Shown: piece by piece, positions 26,942 to 35,959 of the stretch
How positions within the stretch are numbered: position 1 is the stretch's first letter
Layout of the letters: each line of letters starts with the position of its first letter
Origin: Pseudomonas japonica
GTDB taxonomy: Bacteria > Pseudomonadota > Gammaproteobacteria > Pseudomonadales > Pseudomonadaceae
NCBI RefSeq assembly: GCF_013522925.1
Contig: NZ_JAAMQU010000003.1
Location: 124,001 to 188,000 of the forward strand
Reading direction: 5' to 3'
Length of the DNA: 64,000 nucleotides
Made by a program: the position numbers and the translations under genes
The notes under the pieces: generated by a model
Databases searched by the model: none
What the model saw: the letters and a program-made list of their open reading frames with translations, nothing else
What the model was told of the DNA's origin: nothing

Positions 26942-26978
26942 GTTTTCGCATCGGGCAGGTTCCTGTCAGGTGTTTTGA

Positions 26979-27052
26979 GGCCGAGTAGCAAAGTGGTTAT
27001 GCTGCGGATTGCAAATCCGCCTACGCCGGTTCGATTCCGACCTCGGCCTCCA
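26979..27052 (+). tRNA. tRNA-Cys (GCA)
   Basis: 74 bases with encoded CCA. The acceptor stem pairs GGCCGAG with CTCGGCC. The anticodon loop GATTGCAAATC gives anticodon GCA, and the T loop is GTTCGATTC. It lies 37 bases after tRNA-Gly and precedes a strong terminator. Confidence 0.97.
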
Positions 27053-27061
27053 TCATTGAAA

Positions 27062-27095
27062 GCCCCGCAGATCAACGGTCTGCGGGGTTTTTCTT
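27062..27095 (+). terminator. rho-independent terminator of the tRNA operon
   Basis: The 9-base stem CCCCGCAGA/TCTGCGGGG (27063-27071 and 27079-27087) has a 7-base loop and is followed by TTTTTCTTTT. It ends the tRNA-Gly/tRNA-Cys transcript, so no tRNA-Leu is co-transcribed here. Confidence 0.92.
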
Positions 27096-27276
27096 TTGTG
27101 CTTTCGAAATGCTTTCAGGCTGACATGGGCCAGATCGGGGACACCCCCGCAAGCTGCCGCGTGCGCCTCGGCGTTGATCACGTCACAAGATTTTCAGAGC
27201 GCGCTATGCTGCAAGGGTCGTAGGCAATGCCCGCTTGGGCATAGATCATGTACGAAACCTGACCAGCGAGAAGCTT

Positions 27277-27495
27277 ATGGATACTTTGATAGTCCAGCTC
27301 CGAGAGGCCAGGGTGAACGGTCGTAATGTATCGCACATTGTAGTTAGGACACCCCCTCTCTGGTACCGCATCGCACTCGATCCGCTGACAGACCGCCAAC
27401 CCGACGGTATGGCGTTCCTGGGCGTGCCGGTGACCTACCACGAGGCAGAAGAGGAGGGCGACGTCAGCGAATTCAGCCTTGTATTCGAGGAGTAG
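27277..27495 (+). CDS. small protein of unknown function
   Basis: The predicted protein has 72 residues from the ATG at 27277; a start at 27235 would add 14 residues with no better signal. It begins MDTLIVQLREARVNGRNVSH and ends in an acidic tail (EAEEEGDVSEFSLVFEE). There is no signal peptide, membrane helix or cysteine. It lies just downstream of the tRNA operon terminator and converges with an MFS gene. I do not recognise the family. The compact beta-rich pattern and tRNA-adjacent site would fit an island remnant, but that is speculation. Confidence 0.6.
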   Translation: MDTLIVQLREARVNGRNVSHIVVRTPPLWYRIALDPLTDRQPDGMAFLGVPVTYHEAEEEGDVSEFSLVFEE

Positions 27496-27513
27496 CGGCA
27501 TGCCGCTGTGCCA

Positions 27514-27538
27514 GGCGGGCCCAGGTCAACGGCCCGCC
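27514..27538. terminator. hairpin between convergent genes
   Basis: GGCGGGCC (27514-27521) pairs with GGCCCGCC (27531-27538) around a 9-base loop. It sits between the small unknown gene (plus) and the MFS gene (minus). A GCGGCATGCCGC palindrome at 27495-27506 is adjacent. There is no U tract, so terminator function is tentative. Confidence 0.4.
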
Positions 27539-27564
27539 CGGCTGCGGACGCAACCAGGCGGCAG

Positions 27565-28767
27565 TCAGTTGCGGGCCGCGCGGGCGGCCAGTACAGTGAA
27601 GCCCGCAGCGATCACAAGCAGGGCCACGCTCAGGCCAAAGGTGGCCTGGTAGCCGCTGGCGTCGTATAGCAACCCGCCGAGGGTCGCGCCCAGCATGATC
27701 GCCAGTTGCACGATCGCCACCATCAGGCCGCCGCCTGCTTCCGCGTCGCGAGGGAGGGTTCGCGACAGCCACGTCCACCAACCCACCGGGGCGGCGGTCG
27801 CCATCAGGCCCCATACCCCCAGCAGCACCGCACTGGTACCGAGTGAGGCGCCAATCCAGATCAACGCGCCAGCGATGGCAGCCATCACTACAGGGATCAC
27901 CACCAGTGTGCCGTACAGGCTCCTTTGCAAAATGCTGCCGATCATGGCGGTACCGGCGAAGCCTGCCACTCCCATCACCAGCAATATCCCCGAAACCGTC
28001 TGAACATTAGCGTGGCCTGCCGTTTCGAGGAACGGGCGCAGGTAGGTGAACAGGGAAAATTGCCCCATGAAAAACAGGCTTACGGCGATCATGCCCAGCG
28101 AAACGGCGGGCCGTTTCATCAGATGCCATAGTGCCCTTGCCCCTGCGCTACCTTGAGATTGAAGGGCGGGCAGGCTCAGTAACTTCCATACGAACGCGAC
28201 CATCGCAACGGGGACGACAGCGAAGAATGCCCAGCGCCACCCTATGATCGCGCCCAGGTAACTGCCGAGGGGCGCGGCAATGACCGTCGCCAAGGCGTTC
28301 CCCCCATTGACGATAGCCAGTGCCTTGGGTACCTGATGGTCCGCCACCAGGCGCATGGCGGTTGCCGCTGACATGGACCAGAAGCCGCCGATCGCCACGC
28401 CGATCAGCGCCCGGCCAACCATGAAGATGCCGTAGTTGGAAGCAGTGGCCACCACGGTGCCGGAGATCACCATCAACAGTGTGAGAGACAGCAGCAGTAG
28501 CTTACGGTCCACCCGGCCGGCCAAGGATGAAATAGACAGGCTGGTGATCAGCGCGAAAGCGCCGGAAATCGAGATGGCCTGGCCCGCCGCGCCTTCGGTG
28601 ATATGAAGGTCGGTAGCAATAGGGGTGAGCAGGCTGACCGGCATGAACTCGGACGCCACCAGGGCGAACGCCCCCAAGGCTAGCGCGAACACCGGGGCCC
28701 AGCTGGCTGAGGGTTCGCGTGGCCGGGCAATACCGGGCAGGGAGGGGTGTTCAAGGGTATCTGACAC
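27565..28767 (-). CDS. MFS drug/sugar:H+ antiporter (DHA1, AraJ/NepI-like)
   Basis: The protein has 400 residues, starting with GTG at 28767. Twelve hydrophobic segments are visible. The first reads FALALGAFALVASEFMPVSLLTPI, the 'GAFA...SEF-PVSLL' helix typical of the DHA1 group that includes AraJ, SotB and NepI. The loop between helices 2 and 3 is LAGRVDRKLLLL. It likely exports a small molecule in exchange for protons. It is divergent from a LysR gene at 28983, a usual regulator-transporter pairing, with 215 bases between them. The substrate is unknown. Confidence 0.88.
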   Translation of the reverse strand: MSDTLEHPSLPGIARPREPSASWAPVFALALGAFALVASEFMPVSLLTPIATDLHITEGAAGQAISISGAFALITSLSISSLAGRVDRKLLLLSLTLLMVISGTVVATASNYGIFMVGRALIGVAIGGFWSMSAATAMRLVADHQVPKALAIVNGGNALATVIAAPLGSYLGAIIGWRWAFFAVVPVAMVAFVWKLLSLPALQSQGSAGARALWHLMKRPAVSLGMIAVSLFFMGQFSLFTYLRPFLETAGHANVQTVSGILLVMGVAGFAGTAMIGSILQRSLYGTLVVIPVVMAAIAGALIWIGASLGTSAVLLGVWGLMATAAPVGWWTWLSRTLPRDAEAGGGLMVAIVQLAIMLGATLGGLLYDASGYQATFGLSVALLVIAAGFTVLAARAARN

Positions 28768-28982
28768 GGTTCGGTCTCAAGCAAGGACGAAGCAGCCATG
28801 CTATAGGGGCATACCTTGGAAAAAAATTGCGTGCCCGTTGATGCACTGCTGAATAATCCTCACCAATTGCATGCGTCGTCTGCTTGTCAGTCGCCTTTCA
28901 CGATCGACTAGGCGCAGCTGACAGCACGGATTACCATCGCCTCGGCGGGTACTCCCTAATCAATCGTGAAGGCAGATCAATA

Positions 28983-29876
28983 ATGGCGCTTCCCAAGATC
29001 AGCGACTTGCAAGCTTTTGTGGCTGTGGCCCAGGACCAGAGCTTTACCAAGGCTGCTGCGCGGCTGGGCGTCACGCCTTCTGCGCTCAGCCATACCCTCA
29101 GGGCACTGGAAGCTCGGCTGGGTATTCGCTTGCTCACCCGCACCACCCGCAACGTGGCGCCCACCGAAGCAGGGGCCAGGCTATTGCAGGCAGTGGCCCC
29201 GCTGTTCGATCAGATTGCCGAGGAGGTGTCGGCGCTGGGGGAGCTGCGCGACAAGCCGTCCGGCAGCATTCGCATAACCTGTTCCGACGACGCCGCGGAA
29301 CGGTGTATCCGCCCGATGCTGGCGGGCTTTCTGGCTGAGTACCCTGACATCCAGGTCGAGGTCAGTATCGACTACGGCTTCACCAACATAGTGACGGAGC
29401 GATTCGACGCCGGCATCCGCCTGGGGGAATCCATCAGCAAGGACATGATCGCGGTGCGCGTGGGCCCGGACTGGAGGCTGGCCGTGGTAGGGACGCCGGC
29501 CTATTTCCGCCGGCACACCGCACCGGTACTGCCACAAGACCTGACACAGCACAGCTGCATCAATATTCGCCACTCGGCCAATGGTGCCTGTTACGCCTGG
29601 GAATTCGAAAAGGATGGACGCAAGCTCACGACACGGGTGAGCGGTCAGTTCACGGCCAACAGTATCGTGCATGTGATGAATGCGGCGCTTGACGGCATCG
29701 GGCTGGCGTATGTCCCTGACTTTCTCGCCCAGCCCTACCTGGAAAGCGGCCGGCTGGTCGAAGTGCTCGCCGACTGGAGCCCCACGTTCGACGGCTTCCA
29801 CTTGTATTACCCGCACCGCAGCCACGCATCTCCGGCCTTTGCAAAGTTCGTGGAAGCCATCCGATTCCGCGATTGA
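28983..29876 (+). CDS. LysR-family transcriptional regulator
   Basis: The protein has 297 residues from the ATG at 28983; an open frame upstream to 28884 is not LysR-like. The N-terminal winged HTH reads LQAFVAVAQDQSFTKAAARLGVTPSALSHTLRALEARLGIRLL, followed by the LysR effector-binding domain from about residue 90 (SGSIRITCSDDAAERCIRPM, FDAGIRLGESISKDMIAVRV). It is of the subgroup with 'RTTRNVAPTEAG'. It probably controls the divergent MFS gene. The ligand is unknown. The liuR gene follows on the same strand but has its own promoter. Confidence 0.9.
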   Translation: MALPKISDLQAFVAVAQDQSFTKAAARLGVTPSALSHTLRALEARLGIRLLTRTTRNVAPTEAGARLLQAVAPLFDQIAEEVSALGELRDKPSGSIRITCSDDAAERCIRPMLAGFLAEYPDIQVEVSIDYGFTNIVTERFDAGIRLGESISKDMIAVRVGPDWRLAVVGTPAYFRRHTAPVLPQDLTQHSCINIRHSANGACYAWEFEKDGRKLTTRVSGQFTANSIVHVMNAALDGIGLAYVPDFLAQPYLESGRLVEVLADWSPTFDGFHLYYPHRSHASPAFAKFVEAIRFRD

Positions 29877-29897
29877 CCAAGGCTGCTGTGGCTACCA

Positions 29898-29934
29898 TTG
29901 ACAGCACCTCGACCTTACCCTTACGTTAACGTAA
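29898..29934 (+). promoter_or_regulatory. liu operon promoter with LiuR-type palindrome
   Basis: A consensus -35 TTGACA (29898-29903) lies 17 bases before the perfect 14-base palindrome TTACGTTAACGTAA (29921-29934), which would cover the -10 region. LiuR of proteobacteria binds an AT-rich palindrome of this kind. MerR-type regulators act within the promoter spacer, and the liuR gene starts immediately downstream, so self-regulation is expected. Confidence 0.7.
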
Positions 29935-29945
29935 AGCAATTGGCT

Positions 29946-29957
29946 GGAAGCGCTTCC
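29946..29957. repeat. perfect 12-base palindrome overlapping the liuR ribosome-binding site
   Basis: GGAAGCGCTTCC directly precedes the TTG start at 29958 and contains the GGAAG that would serve as Shine-Dalgarno. It could form a short hairpin masking the start or act as an extra operator; either role is inferred. Confidence 0.5.
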
Positions 29958-30338
29958 TTGACCACCACCTATACGATTTCCGAGCTGGCCCGTGTGCTGG
30001 ACGTCACTACCCGAACCATCCGGTTCTATGAAGAGCAGGGCATGCTGACGCCTGAGCGGCGTGGCCAGGAACGGATCTTCTACCCCCGCGACCTGGTGAC
30101 GCTCAAGTTGATACTCAGGGGCAAGCGAATCGGCTTTTCGCTGGCCGAATGCAAAGAGCTGATTGACCTGTACGACCCCGCTGGCAACCGGCGGCAGCTT
30201 GCGCGTTTCCTTGAAAAGATCGAAGAGCGGCGCGGCCAGCTCAAACAACAGATGCTCGATATCGAGCAGATGCATCTGGAACTGGACACTGCCGAAGGGC
30301 GTTGCAGAGCTGCATTGGACCAAGCCCCTCTGCCCTGA
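29958..30338 (+). CDS. liuR: MerR-family regulator of leucine/isovalerate catabolism
   Basis: The protein has 126 residues if started at TTG 29958 (MTTTYTISELARVLDVTTRTIRF), which matches LiuR N-termini and has GGAAG 7 bases upstream; a TTG at 29898 would add 20 residues and would lie on the -35 box. The N-terminal MerR winged helix (YTISELARVLDVTTRTIRFYEEQGML) and a long dimerisation helix (RQLARFLEKIEERRGQLKQQMLDIEQM) are clear; there are no metal-binding cysteines at the C-terminus. It heads the liu operon and is expected to respond to an acyl-CoA or leucine-pathway intermediate. Confidence 0.9.
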   Translation: MTTTYTISELARVLDVTTRTIRFYEEQGMLTPERRGQERIFYPRDLVTLKLILRGKRIGFSLAECKELIDLYDPAGNRRQLARFLEKIEERRGQLKQQMLDIEQMHLELDTAEGRCRAALDQAPLP

Positions 30339-30398
30339 CGCAGCCCCGAAGCGCGCACCTGCACCTCCCAACAATTACAAAAGAGAGAGAGCACAGCG

Positions 30399-31580
30399 AT
30401 GACCCCCTTGCCCGGCCTTGATTTTTTTCTCGGCGAAGACATCAACATGCTGCGCGATTCGGTCGCAGGCTTTGTAGCGGCCGAGGTGGCACCGCTTGCG
30501 GAGCAGGCCGACCGTGACGACGCGTTCCCCATGCACTTGTGGCGCAAGTTCGGGGAGATGGGGCTTCTGGGCCTCACGGTACCCGAAGAGTATGGTGGCG
30601 CCGGCATGGGCTACCTGGCCCACATGGTCGCCATGGAAGAGGTGTCTCGCGGTGCGGGTGGCATTGGCCTCTCCTACGGCGCGCATTCCAACCTGTGCGT
30701 GAACCAGATCAACCGCAACGGCACCCATGAACAGAAAATGCGTTTCCTGCCGAAGTTGATTTCAGGCGAGCACGTGGGCGCGCTGGCCATGAGCGAGCCC
30801 AACGCCGGCTCCGATGTGGTGTCCATGCGGCTGCGGGCCGACCGTGAGGGTGACCACTATGTGCTCAACGGCACGAAGATGTGGATCACCAACGGGCCGG
30901 ACTGCGACGTGCTGGTGGTGTACGCCAAGACAGACCCGGCCGCAGGAGCGAAGGGCATCACGGCGTTTATTCTTGATACCGACACCCCCGGCTTCTCCGT
31001 AGCGCAAAAGCTGGACAAGCTGGGGATGCGTGGCTCGCACACGGGCGAACTGGTGTTCGACAACGTGGAGGTGCCCCTCGAGAACGTGCTTGGCCAAGTC
31101 AACCAGGGCACGGGCGTGCTGATGAGTGGCCTGGACTATGAGCGCGCCGTGCTCTCCGGTGGACCACTGGGGCTTATGCAGGCCGCCATGGATGCGGTGG
31201 TGCCTTACCTGCACGACCGCAAGCAATTCGGCCAGAGCATCGGCGAGTTCCAGCTCATCCAGGGCAAGGTGGCGGACATGTACACCACCCATCAAGCCTG
31301 CCGCGCTTACATGTATGCCGTGGGCAAGCATCTGGATGCCCTCGGCAGCGGCCATGTTCGCCAGGTTCGCAAGGATTGCGCCGGCGTCATTCTGTACGCG
31401 GCGGAAAAAGCGACCTGGCTTGCTGGTGAGGCCATCCAGATCCTCGGGGGCAACGGCTACATCAACGAATTCCCGGTGGGCCGTATCTGGCGCGACGCCA
31501 AGCTGTATGAGATCGGTGCGGGCACCAGCGAAATACGCCGCATGTTGATCGGCCGTGAGCTGTTCAACGAAACCCGCTGA
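30399..31580 (+). CDS. liuA: isovaleryl-CoA dehydrogenase
   Basis: The protein has 393 residues and is a FAD-dependent acyl-CoA dehydrogenase. N-terminal helical domain ([25 protein letters not shown]), beta domain with [19 protein letters not shown] and [18 protein letters not shown], and C-terminal helical domain ending [20 protein letters not shown]. The catalytic base of isovaleryl-CoA dehydrogenases is a Glu in the helix region, matching [12 protein letters not shown] here. It oxidises isovaleryl-CoA to 3-methylcrotonyl-CoA. First enzyme gene of the liu operon, 60 bases after liuR. Confidence 0.96.
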   Translation: MTPLPGLDFFLGEDINMLRDSVAGFVAAEVAPLAEQADRDDAFPMHLWRKFGEMGLLGLTVPEEYGGAGMGYLAHMVAMEEVSRGAGGIGLSYGAHSNLCVNQINRNGTHEQKMRFLPKLISGEHVGALAMSEPNAGSDVVSMRLRADREGDHYVLNGTKMWITNGPDCDVLVVYAKTDPAAGAKGITAFILDTDTPGFSVAQKLDKLGMRGSHTGELVFDNVEVPLENVLGQVNQGTGVLMSGLDYERAVLSGGPLGLMQAAMDAVVPYLHDRKQFGQSIGEFQLIQGKVADMYTTHQACRAYMYAVGKHLDALGSGHVRQVRKDCAGVILYAAEKATWLAGEAIQILGGNGYINEFPVGRIWRDAKLYEIGAGTSEIRRMLIGRELFNETR

Positions 31581-31612
31581 GGGCGCTTCTTTCGCATATA
31601 AGGGACGTTCAC

Positions 31613-33220
31613 ATGAGCATTTTGAATTCCGCGATCAGCGCCCAGGCGGCCGACTTCAAGGCCAACCAGAGCGCTATGCTCGAACAGGTAGGTGTGCTGC
31701 GCCAGTTATTGGACCGGGTGCATCAGGGCGGTGGGGAAGTAGCGCAGGCACGGCACACCGCCAAAGGTAAGTTACTGCCGCGCACGCGCATCAACCTGTT
31801 GCTCGACCCCGGTTCGCCTTTTCTTGAAGTGGGCGAGCTGGCGGCCTTCCAGGTGTACGACGAGGAGGTTGCCGCAGCCGGGCTTATCGCCGGTATTGGC
31901 CGGATCGAAGGCACCGAATGCATGATCATCGCCAACGATGCCACGGTGAAGGGTGGCTCGTATTACCCACTTACGGTGAAAAAACACCTGCGCGCCCAGG
32001 CCATCGCGCGGCAGAACCGCTTGCCCTGTGTGTACCTGGTGGATTCAGGTGGCGCCAACCTTCCGCGTCAGGACGAGGTATTTCCGGACCGCGAGCACTT
32101 CGGCCGCATTTTCTTCAACCAGGCCAACATGAGCGCCGAGGGGATTGCGCAGATCGCCGTGGTGATGGGGTCCTGCACCGCCGGCGGCGCCTACGTGCCG
32201 GCCATGAGTGACGAAACCATCATGGTCCGCGAACAGGCGACCATCTTCCTGGCCGGCCCACCCCTGGTGAAGGCCGCTACCGGCGAGGTGGTCACCGCCG
32301 AAGCGCTCGGTGGCGCCGATGTGCATTGCCGCACGTCCGGGGTGGCCGATCACTATGCGGAAAACGACGAGCACGCGCTGGCCATTGCCCGGCGTTGCAT
32401 CGCCAACCTCAACCATAAGCCTGCCCAGGCCGTCACGCCAGCTACGCCCATGGCCCCGCGTTATCCGGCCGAGGACCTGTACGGCATCGTGCCTGCCGAT
32501 CCTCGCCAGCCCTTCGAGGTGCGCGAGGTGATCGCTCGCCTGGTGGACGACTCGCGCCTGGATGAATTCAAGGCGCTGTTCGGGACCACCCTGGTCTGTG
32601 GTTTCGCGCGCATCAACGGTTACCCGGTCGCGATCCTCGCGAACAATGGCATCTTGTTCGCCGAGGCGGCGCAAAAGGGCGCGCACTTTATCGAGCTGGC
32701 GTGCCAGCGCAAGGTGCCGTTGCTGTTCCTGCAGAACATCACGGGCTTTATGGTGGGGCAAAAATACGAAGCGGGCGGTATCGCCAAGCACGGCGCCAAG
32801 TTGGTCACCGCGGTGGCCTGCGCCCGGGTGCCCAAGTTCACGGTGATCATCGGCGGCAGTTTCGGGGCCGGGAACTACGGCATGTGCGGCCGCGCCTATG
32901 ACCCCAATTTCCTGTGGATGTGGCCCAACGCAAAAATCGGTGTAATGGGCGCTGCCCAGGCCGCCGGGGTGCTGGTGCAAGTGAAGGAAGAACAGGCTCG
33001 CCGCGCCGGGCGTGAGTTTGATGATGCGCAAGCGGAGGCGCTCAGGCAGCCACTGATCGCGCAATACGAGCAGCAGGCCCACGCGTTCTATTCCAGCGCG
33101 CGTTTGTGGGACGACGGGGTGATCGACCCCGCGCAAACCCGGGACGTACTGGCGCTGGCCTTGGCCGTGGCGGCCAACGCACCTGTGGCCGATACCCGCT
33201 TCGGCGTGTTCCGCATGTAA
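31613..33220 (+). CDS. liuB: 3-methylcrotonyl-CoA carboxylase, beta subunit
   Basis: The protein has 535 residues and a two-part carboxyltransferase domain. Acyl-CoA-binding features include [52 protein letters not shown] and [20 protein letters not shown]. The C-terminal half has [25 protein letters not shown] and [20 protein letters not shown]. It transfers the carboxyl group from biotin on LiuD to 3-methylcrotonyl-CoA. The neighbours (isovaleryl-CoA dehydrogenase before, hydratase and biotin subunit after) fix the substrate rather than propionyl- or geranyl-CoA. Confidence 0.96.
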   Translation: MSILNSAISAQAADFKANQSAMLEQVGVLRQLLDRVHQGGGEVAQARHTAKGKLLPRTRINLLLDPGSPFLEVGELAAFQVYDEEVAAAGLIAGIGRIEGTECMIIANDATVKGGSYYPLTVKKHLRAQAIARQNRLPCVYLVDSGGANLPRQDEVFPDREHFGRIFFNQANMSAEGIAQIAVVMGSCTAGGAYVPAMSDETIMVREQATIFLAGPPLVKAATGEVVTAEALGGADVHCRTSGVADHYAENDEHALAIARRCIANLNHKPAQAVTPATPMAPRYPAEDLYGIVPADPRQPFEVREVIARLVDDSRLDEFKALFGTTLVCGFARINGYPVAILANNGILFAEAAQKGAHFIELACQRKVPLLFLQNITGFMVGQKYEAGGIAKHGAKLVTAVACARVPKFTVIIGGSFGAGNYGMCGRAYDPNFLWMWPNAKIGVMGAAQAAGVLVQVKEEQARRAGREFDDAQAEALRQPLIAQYEQQAHAFYSSARLWDDGVIDPAQTRDVLALALAVAANAPVADTRFGVFRM

Positions 33221-33257
33221 TCACGGCGCCGGCCACACCTTCGAAGAGCACACAACA

Positions 33258-34061
33258 ATGACAAACTTTTCGACCGTAACCCTCGAACAACACACCGATG
33301 ACGTTGCCACCTTGTGGCTGAACCGACCTGACAAGAACAACGCCTTCAATGCCTCGATGATCAGCGAGCTTCGCGAAGCCTTCCGGCTGATCGCTGCAGA
33401 TACCCATTTGCGCCTGCTGATCCTGCGCGGGCGTGGCCGACACTTCAGCGCCGGTGCTGATCTGGCCTGGATGCAAGCCAGCGTAAACCTCACCTTGGAC
33501 GAAAACCTCGCCGACGCACGAGCCCTTGGCGATATGCTCGAAGCCCTCCATACCCTGCCGGTACCGACCCTGGCGGTGGTCAACGGTGCCGCTTTCGGCG
33601 GCGCGGTGGGCTTGGCGTGTTGCTGCGACATGGCCATCGGTACGCAGGATGCGCAATTCAGCCTGTCGGAGGTTCGACTGGGCCTTGCGCCTGCGGTAAT
33701 CAGCCCCTACGTGACACAAGCCATTGGTGCCCGCGCCACTCGGCGCTACACCCTTACGGCGGAGCGCTTCGATGCCACCCGGGCGCAGGCGCTTGGGCTG
33801 TTGGCGGAAGTGTATGCGCCTGAAGCCCTCGAGGGCGCAGTGGAGCAGTGGGTTGCCAATGTGTTGAATAACGGCCCCACAGCCTTGCGTGCGAGCAAGG
33901 CGCTGCTGCTGGAAGTAGGCGACGGCGCGGTCAGCGACCCCCTGCGTCGTCGCACCGAAGAGGTGATCGCGCAGCTGCGCAGTGGTGCCGAGGGGCAGGA
34001 AGGGATCGCTGCCTTCCTGGAGAAACGCTCCCCCAACTGGCAGGCGAGGGCTGGCGCATGA
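33258..34061 (+). CDS. liuC: 3-methylglutaconyl-CoA hydratase
   Basis: The protein has 267 residues of the enoyl-CoA hydratase/crotonase fold. The CoA-binding loop with the oxyanion hole reads LILRGRGRHFSAGADLAWM, and the second part is VNGAAFGGAVGLACCCDMAIGTQDAQFSLSEVRLGLAPAVISPYV. It hydrates 3-methylglutaconyl-CoA to HMG-CoA in leucine breakdown. Assignment to this substrate comes from the operon. Its stop overlaps the liuD start by 4 bases (ATGA), indicating coupled translation. Confidence 0.93.
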   Translation: MTNFSTVTLEQHTDDVATLWLNRPDKNNAFNASMISELREAFRLIAADTHLRLLILRGRGRHFSAGADLAWMQASVNLTLDENLADARALGDMLEALHTLPVPTLAVVNGAAFGGAVGLACCCDMAIGTQDAQFSLSEVRLGLAPAVISPYVTQAIGARATRRYTLTAERFDATRAQALGLLAEVYAPEALEGAVEQWVANVLNNGPTALRASKALLLEVGDGAVSDPLRRRTEEVIAQLRSGAEGQEGIAAFLEKRSPNWQARAGA

Positions 34062-35959
34062 GCACACTTGACCGGTTGTTGATCGCCAACCGTGGCGAGA
34101 TCGCGTGCCGCATCATGCGGACCGCCCAGGCGTTGGGAATCGAATGCGTAGCGGTGTACAGCGATGCGGATCGTCGGGCCCGCCATGTGCGCGAGGCGGA
34201 CGTCGCCATTGCTTTGGGCGGCACCAAACCCGCCGAGAGCTACCTAAACATCGACAAAGTCATCGCCGCAGCGAAGGCCAGCGGCGCCCGGGCGGTACAC
34301 CCGGGGTACGGCTTTTTGTCCGAGAACGCCACGTTCGCGCGTGAGTTGGAGGAAGCAGGGCTGATATTCATCGGGCCACCGGCTTCGGCCATCGACGCCA
34401 TGGGCAGCAAGGCCGCGGCCAAGGCGCTGATGGAAATTGCACAGGTACCGCTGGTGCCGGGCTACCACGGCGAGGACCAACGCTACGAAACCTTCCGCGC
34501 CGCCGCCGAGCGTATTGGCTACCCCGTGCTGCTCAAGCCCAGCGCGGGTGGCGGCGGCAAGGGCATGAAGGTAGTTGAAAACGAGGCGGGCCTGGCCGAC
34601 GGTATTGAATCAGCGCAGCGGGAGGCCCGGTCCTCCTTCGGCGACGCTCGCCTGCTGGTGGAAAAGTACGTACTTTCGCCGCGCCACGTGGAAATCCAGG
34701 TATTCGCGGACCAGCATGGCCATTGCGTGTACCTCCATGAGCGTGACTGTTCGATTCAGCGCCGTCACCAAAAGGTCATTGAAGAAGCACCGGCCCCGGG
34801 GCTTACGGCTGAATTACGCCAGGCCATGGGGGAGGCAGCAGTGCGTGCGGCCCAGGCGATTGGCTACGTAGGCGCAGGCACTGTGGAGTTTTTGCTGGAC
34901 GCCCGGGGCACGTTTTACTTCATGGAAATGAACACACGGCTACAAGTGGAGCACCCGGTGACCGAAGCCATCACCGGGCTGGACCTGGTGGCCTGGCAAC
35001 TGCGTGTGGCGCGGGGCGAGCCGTTGCCCCTCACGCAGGACCAAGTGCCGTTGCGCGGCCATGCCATCGAGGCACGTCTGTATGCCGAAGACCCGGACAC
35101 TGGCTTTCTTCCTGCCAGTGGGCGCCTTTCGGTTTATGAAGAGCCTGCAGCCGGGATCGGCCGCCGTGTGGACAGCGGGGTACAGGAAGGCGACGACATT
35201 TCACCGTTCTACGACCCCATGCTCGCCAAGCTGATCGCTTGGGGGGAAACCCGTGAAGACGCACGGCTGCGGCTGATCGCGATGCTGGCAGAAACCACCG
35301 TGGCCGGGGTGAAGACCAACAGGCATTTTCTACAGCGCTTGCTGGGCCACGGAGATTTCGCCGATGCCCGGTTGGACACGGGATTCATAGGCCGCCATGA
35401 GGCCGCACTGCTCCCGCCGGCCGAACCACTGGACGATGCCTTCTGGCAGCAGGCCGCCAGGCTGTACCTCGCTACGTCCGAAAAGCAGACAGAGCCTTCC
35501 CCCTGGGCTGCTCCCTCAGGCTGGCGACATGCAAGGCCCGCCGAAGCCGTGTTATCCCTGCAATGTGGCGAACAGCAGCGCCTGGTCACCTTCGACCCGG
35601 CCGAGCCGCAGGCATTTGCGATGGCAGGCGTGCGCCGTGCTTCGGCGTTGCATGTGCAATGGCAAGGGGCGCAGTACGAAGTGCATGCGGTGGACCCGCT
35701 GGCGCAAAGCAATGCCGCCCATGCTGCCCCCGGCAGCCTGGCAGCGCCCATGAATGCAAGCGTCGTCTCCGTGTTGGTAACCGTAGGCGATCATGTGGCA
35801 GCGGGCGCCAGCCTGGTGGTGCTGGAAGCGATGAAAATGGAGCACACCCTTCGAGCGCCGCGCAGTGGGCTTGTGACCGCCATCAACTGCGCCGCCGGCG
35901 ATCTGGTAAACGAGGGCGCGGTGCTGGTCGCCGTCGAGGAGGTCGATAATGCTGCCTGA
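34058..35959 (+). CDS. liuD: 3-methylcrotonyl-CoA carboxylase, biotin-containing alpha subunit
   Basis: The protein has 633 residues. The biotin carboxylase half (residues 1-450) has LLIANRGEIACRIMRTAQALGIE, the ATP-grasp loop KPSAGGGGKGMKVV, RHVEIQVFADQHG, and FMEMNTRLQVEHPVTEAITG. The C-terminal biotinyl domain carries the attachment Lys593 in VLEAMKMEHTLRAP, preceded by the conserved AAPMNASVVSVLV-type strand. It charges biotin with CO2 using ATP and passes it to LiuB. The start overlaps liuC and the stop overlaps liuE by 11 bases, so the operon is tightly coupled. Confidence 0.96.
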   Translation: MSTLDRLLIANRGEIACRIMRTAQALGIECVAVYSDADRRARHVREADVAIALGGTKPAESYLNIDKVIAAAKASGARAVHPGYGFLSENATFARELEEAGLIFIGPPASAIDAMGSKAAAKALMEIAQVPLVPGYHGEDQRYETFRAAAERIGYPVLLKPSAGGGGKGMKVVENEAGLADGIESAQREARSSFGDARLLVEKYVLSPRHVEIQVFADQHGHCVYLHERDCSIQRRHQKVIEEAPAPGLTAELRQAMGEAAVRAAQAIGYVGAGTVEFLLDARGTFYFMEMNTRLQVEHPVTEAITGLDLVAWQLRVARGEPLPLTQDQVPLRGHAIEARLYAEDPDTGFLPASGRLSVYEEPAAGIGRRVDSGVQEGDDISPFYDPMLAKLIAWGETREDARLRLIAMLAETTVAGVKTNRHFLQRLLGHGDFADARLDTGFIGRHEAALLPPAEPLDDAFWQQAARLYLATSEKQTEPSPWAAPSGWRHARPAEAVLSLQCGEQQRLVTFDPAEPQAFAMAGVRRASALHVQWQGAQYEVHAVDPLAQSNAAHAAPGSLAAPMNASVVSVLVTVGDHVAAGASLVVLEAMKMEHTLRAPRSGLVTAINCAAGDLVNEGAVLVAVEEVDNAA

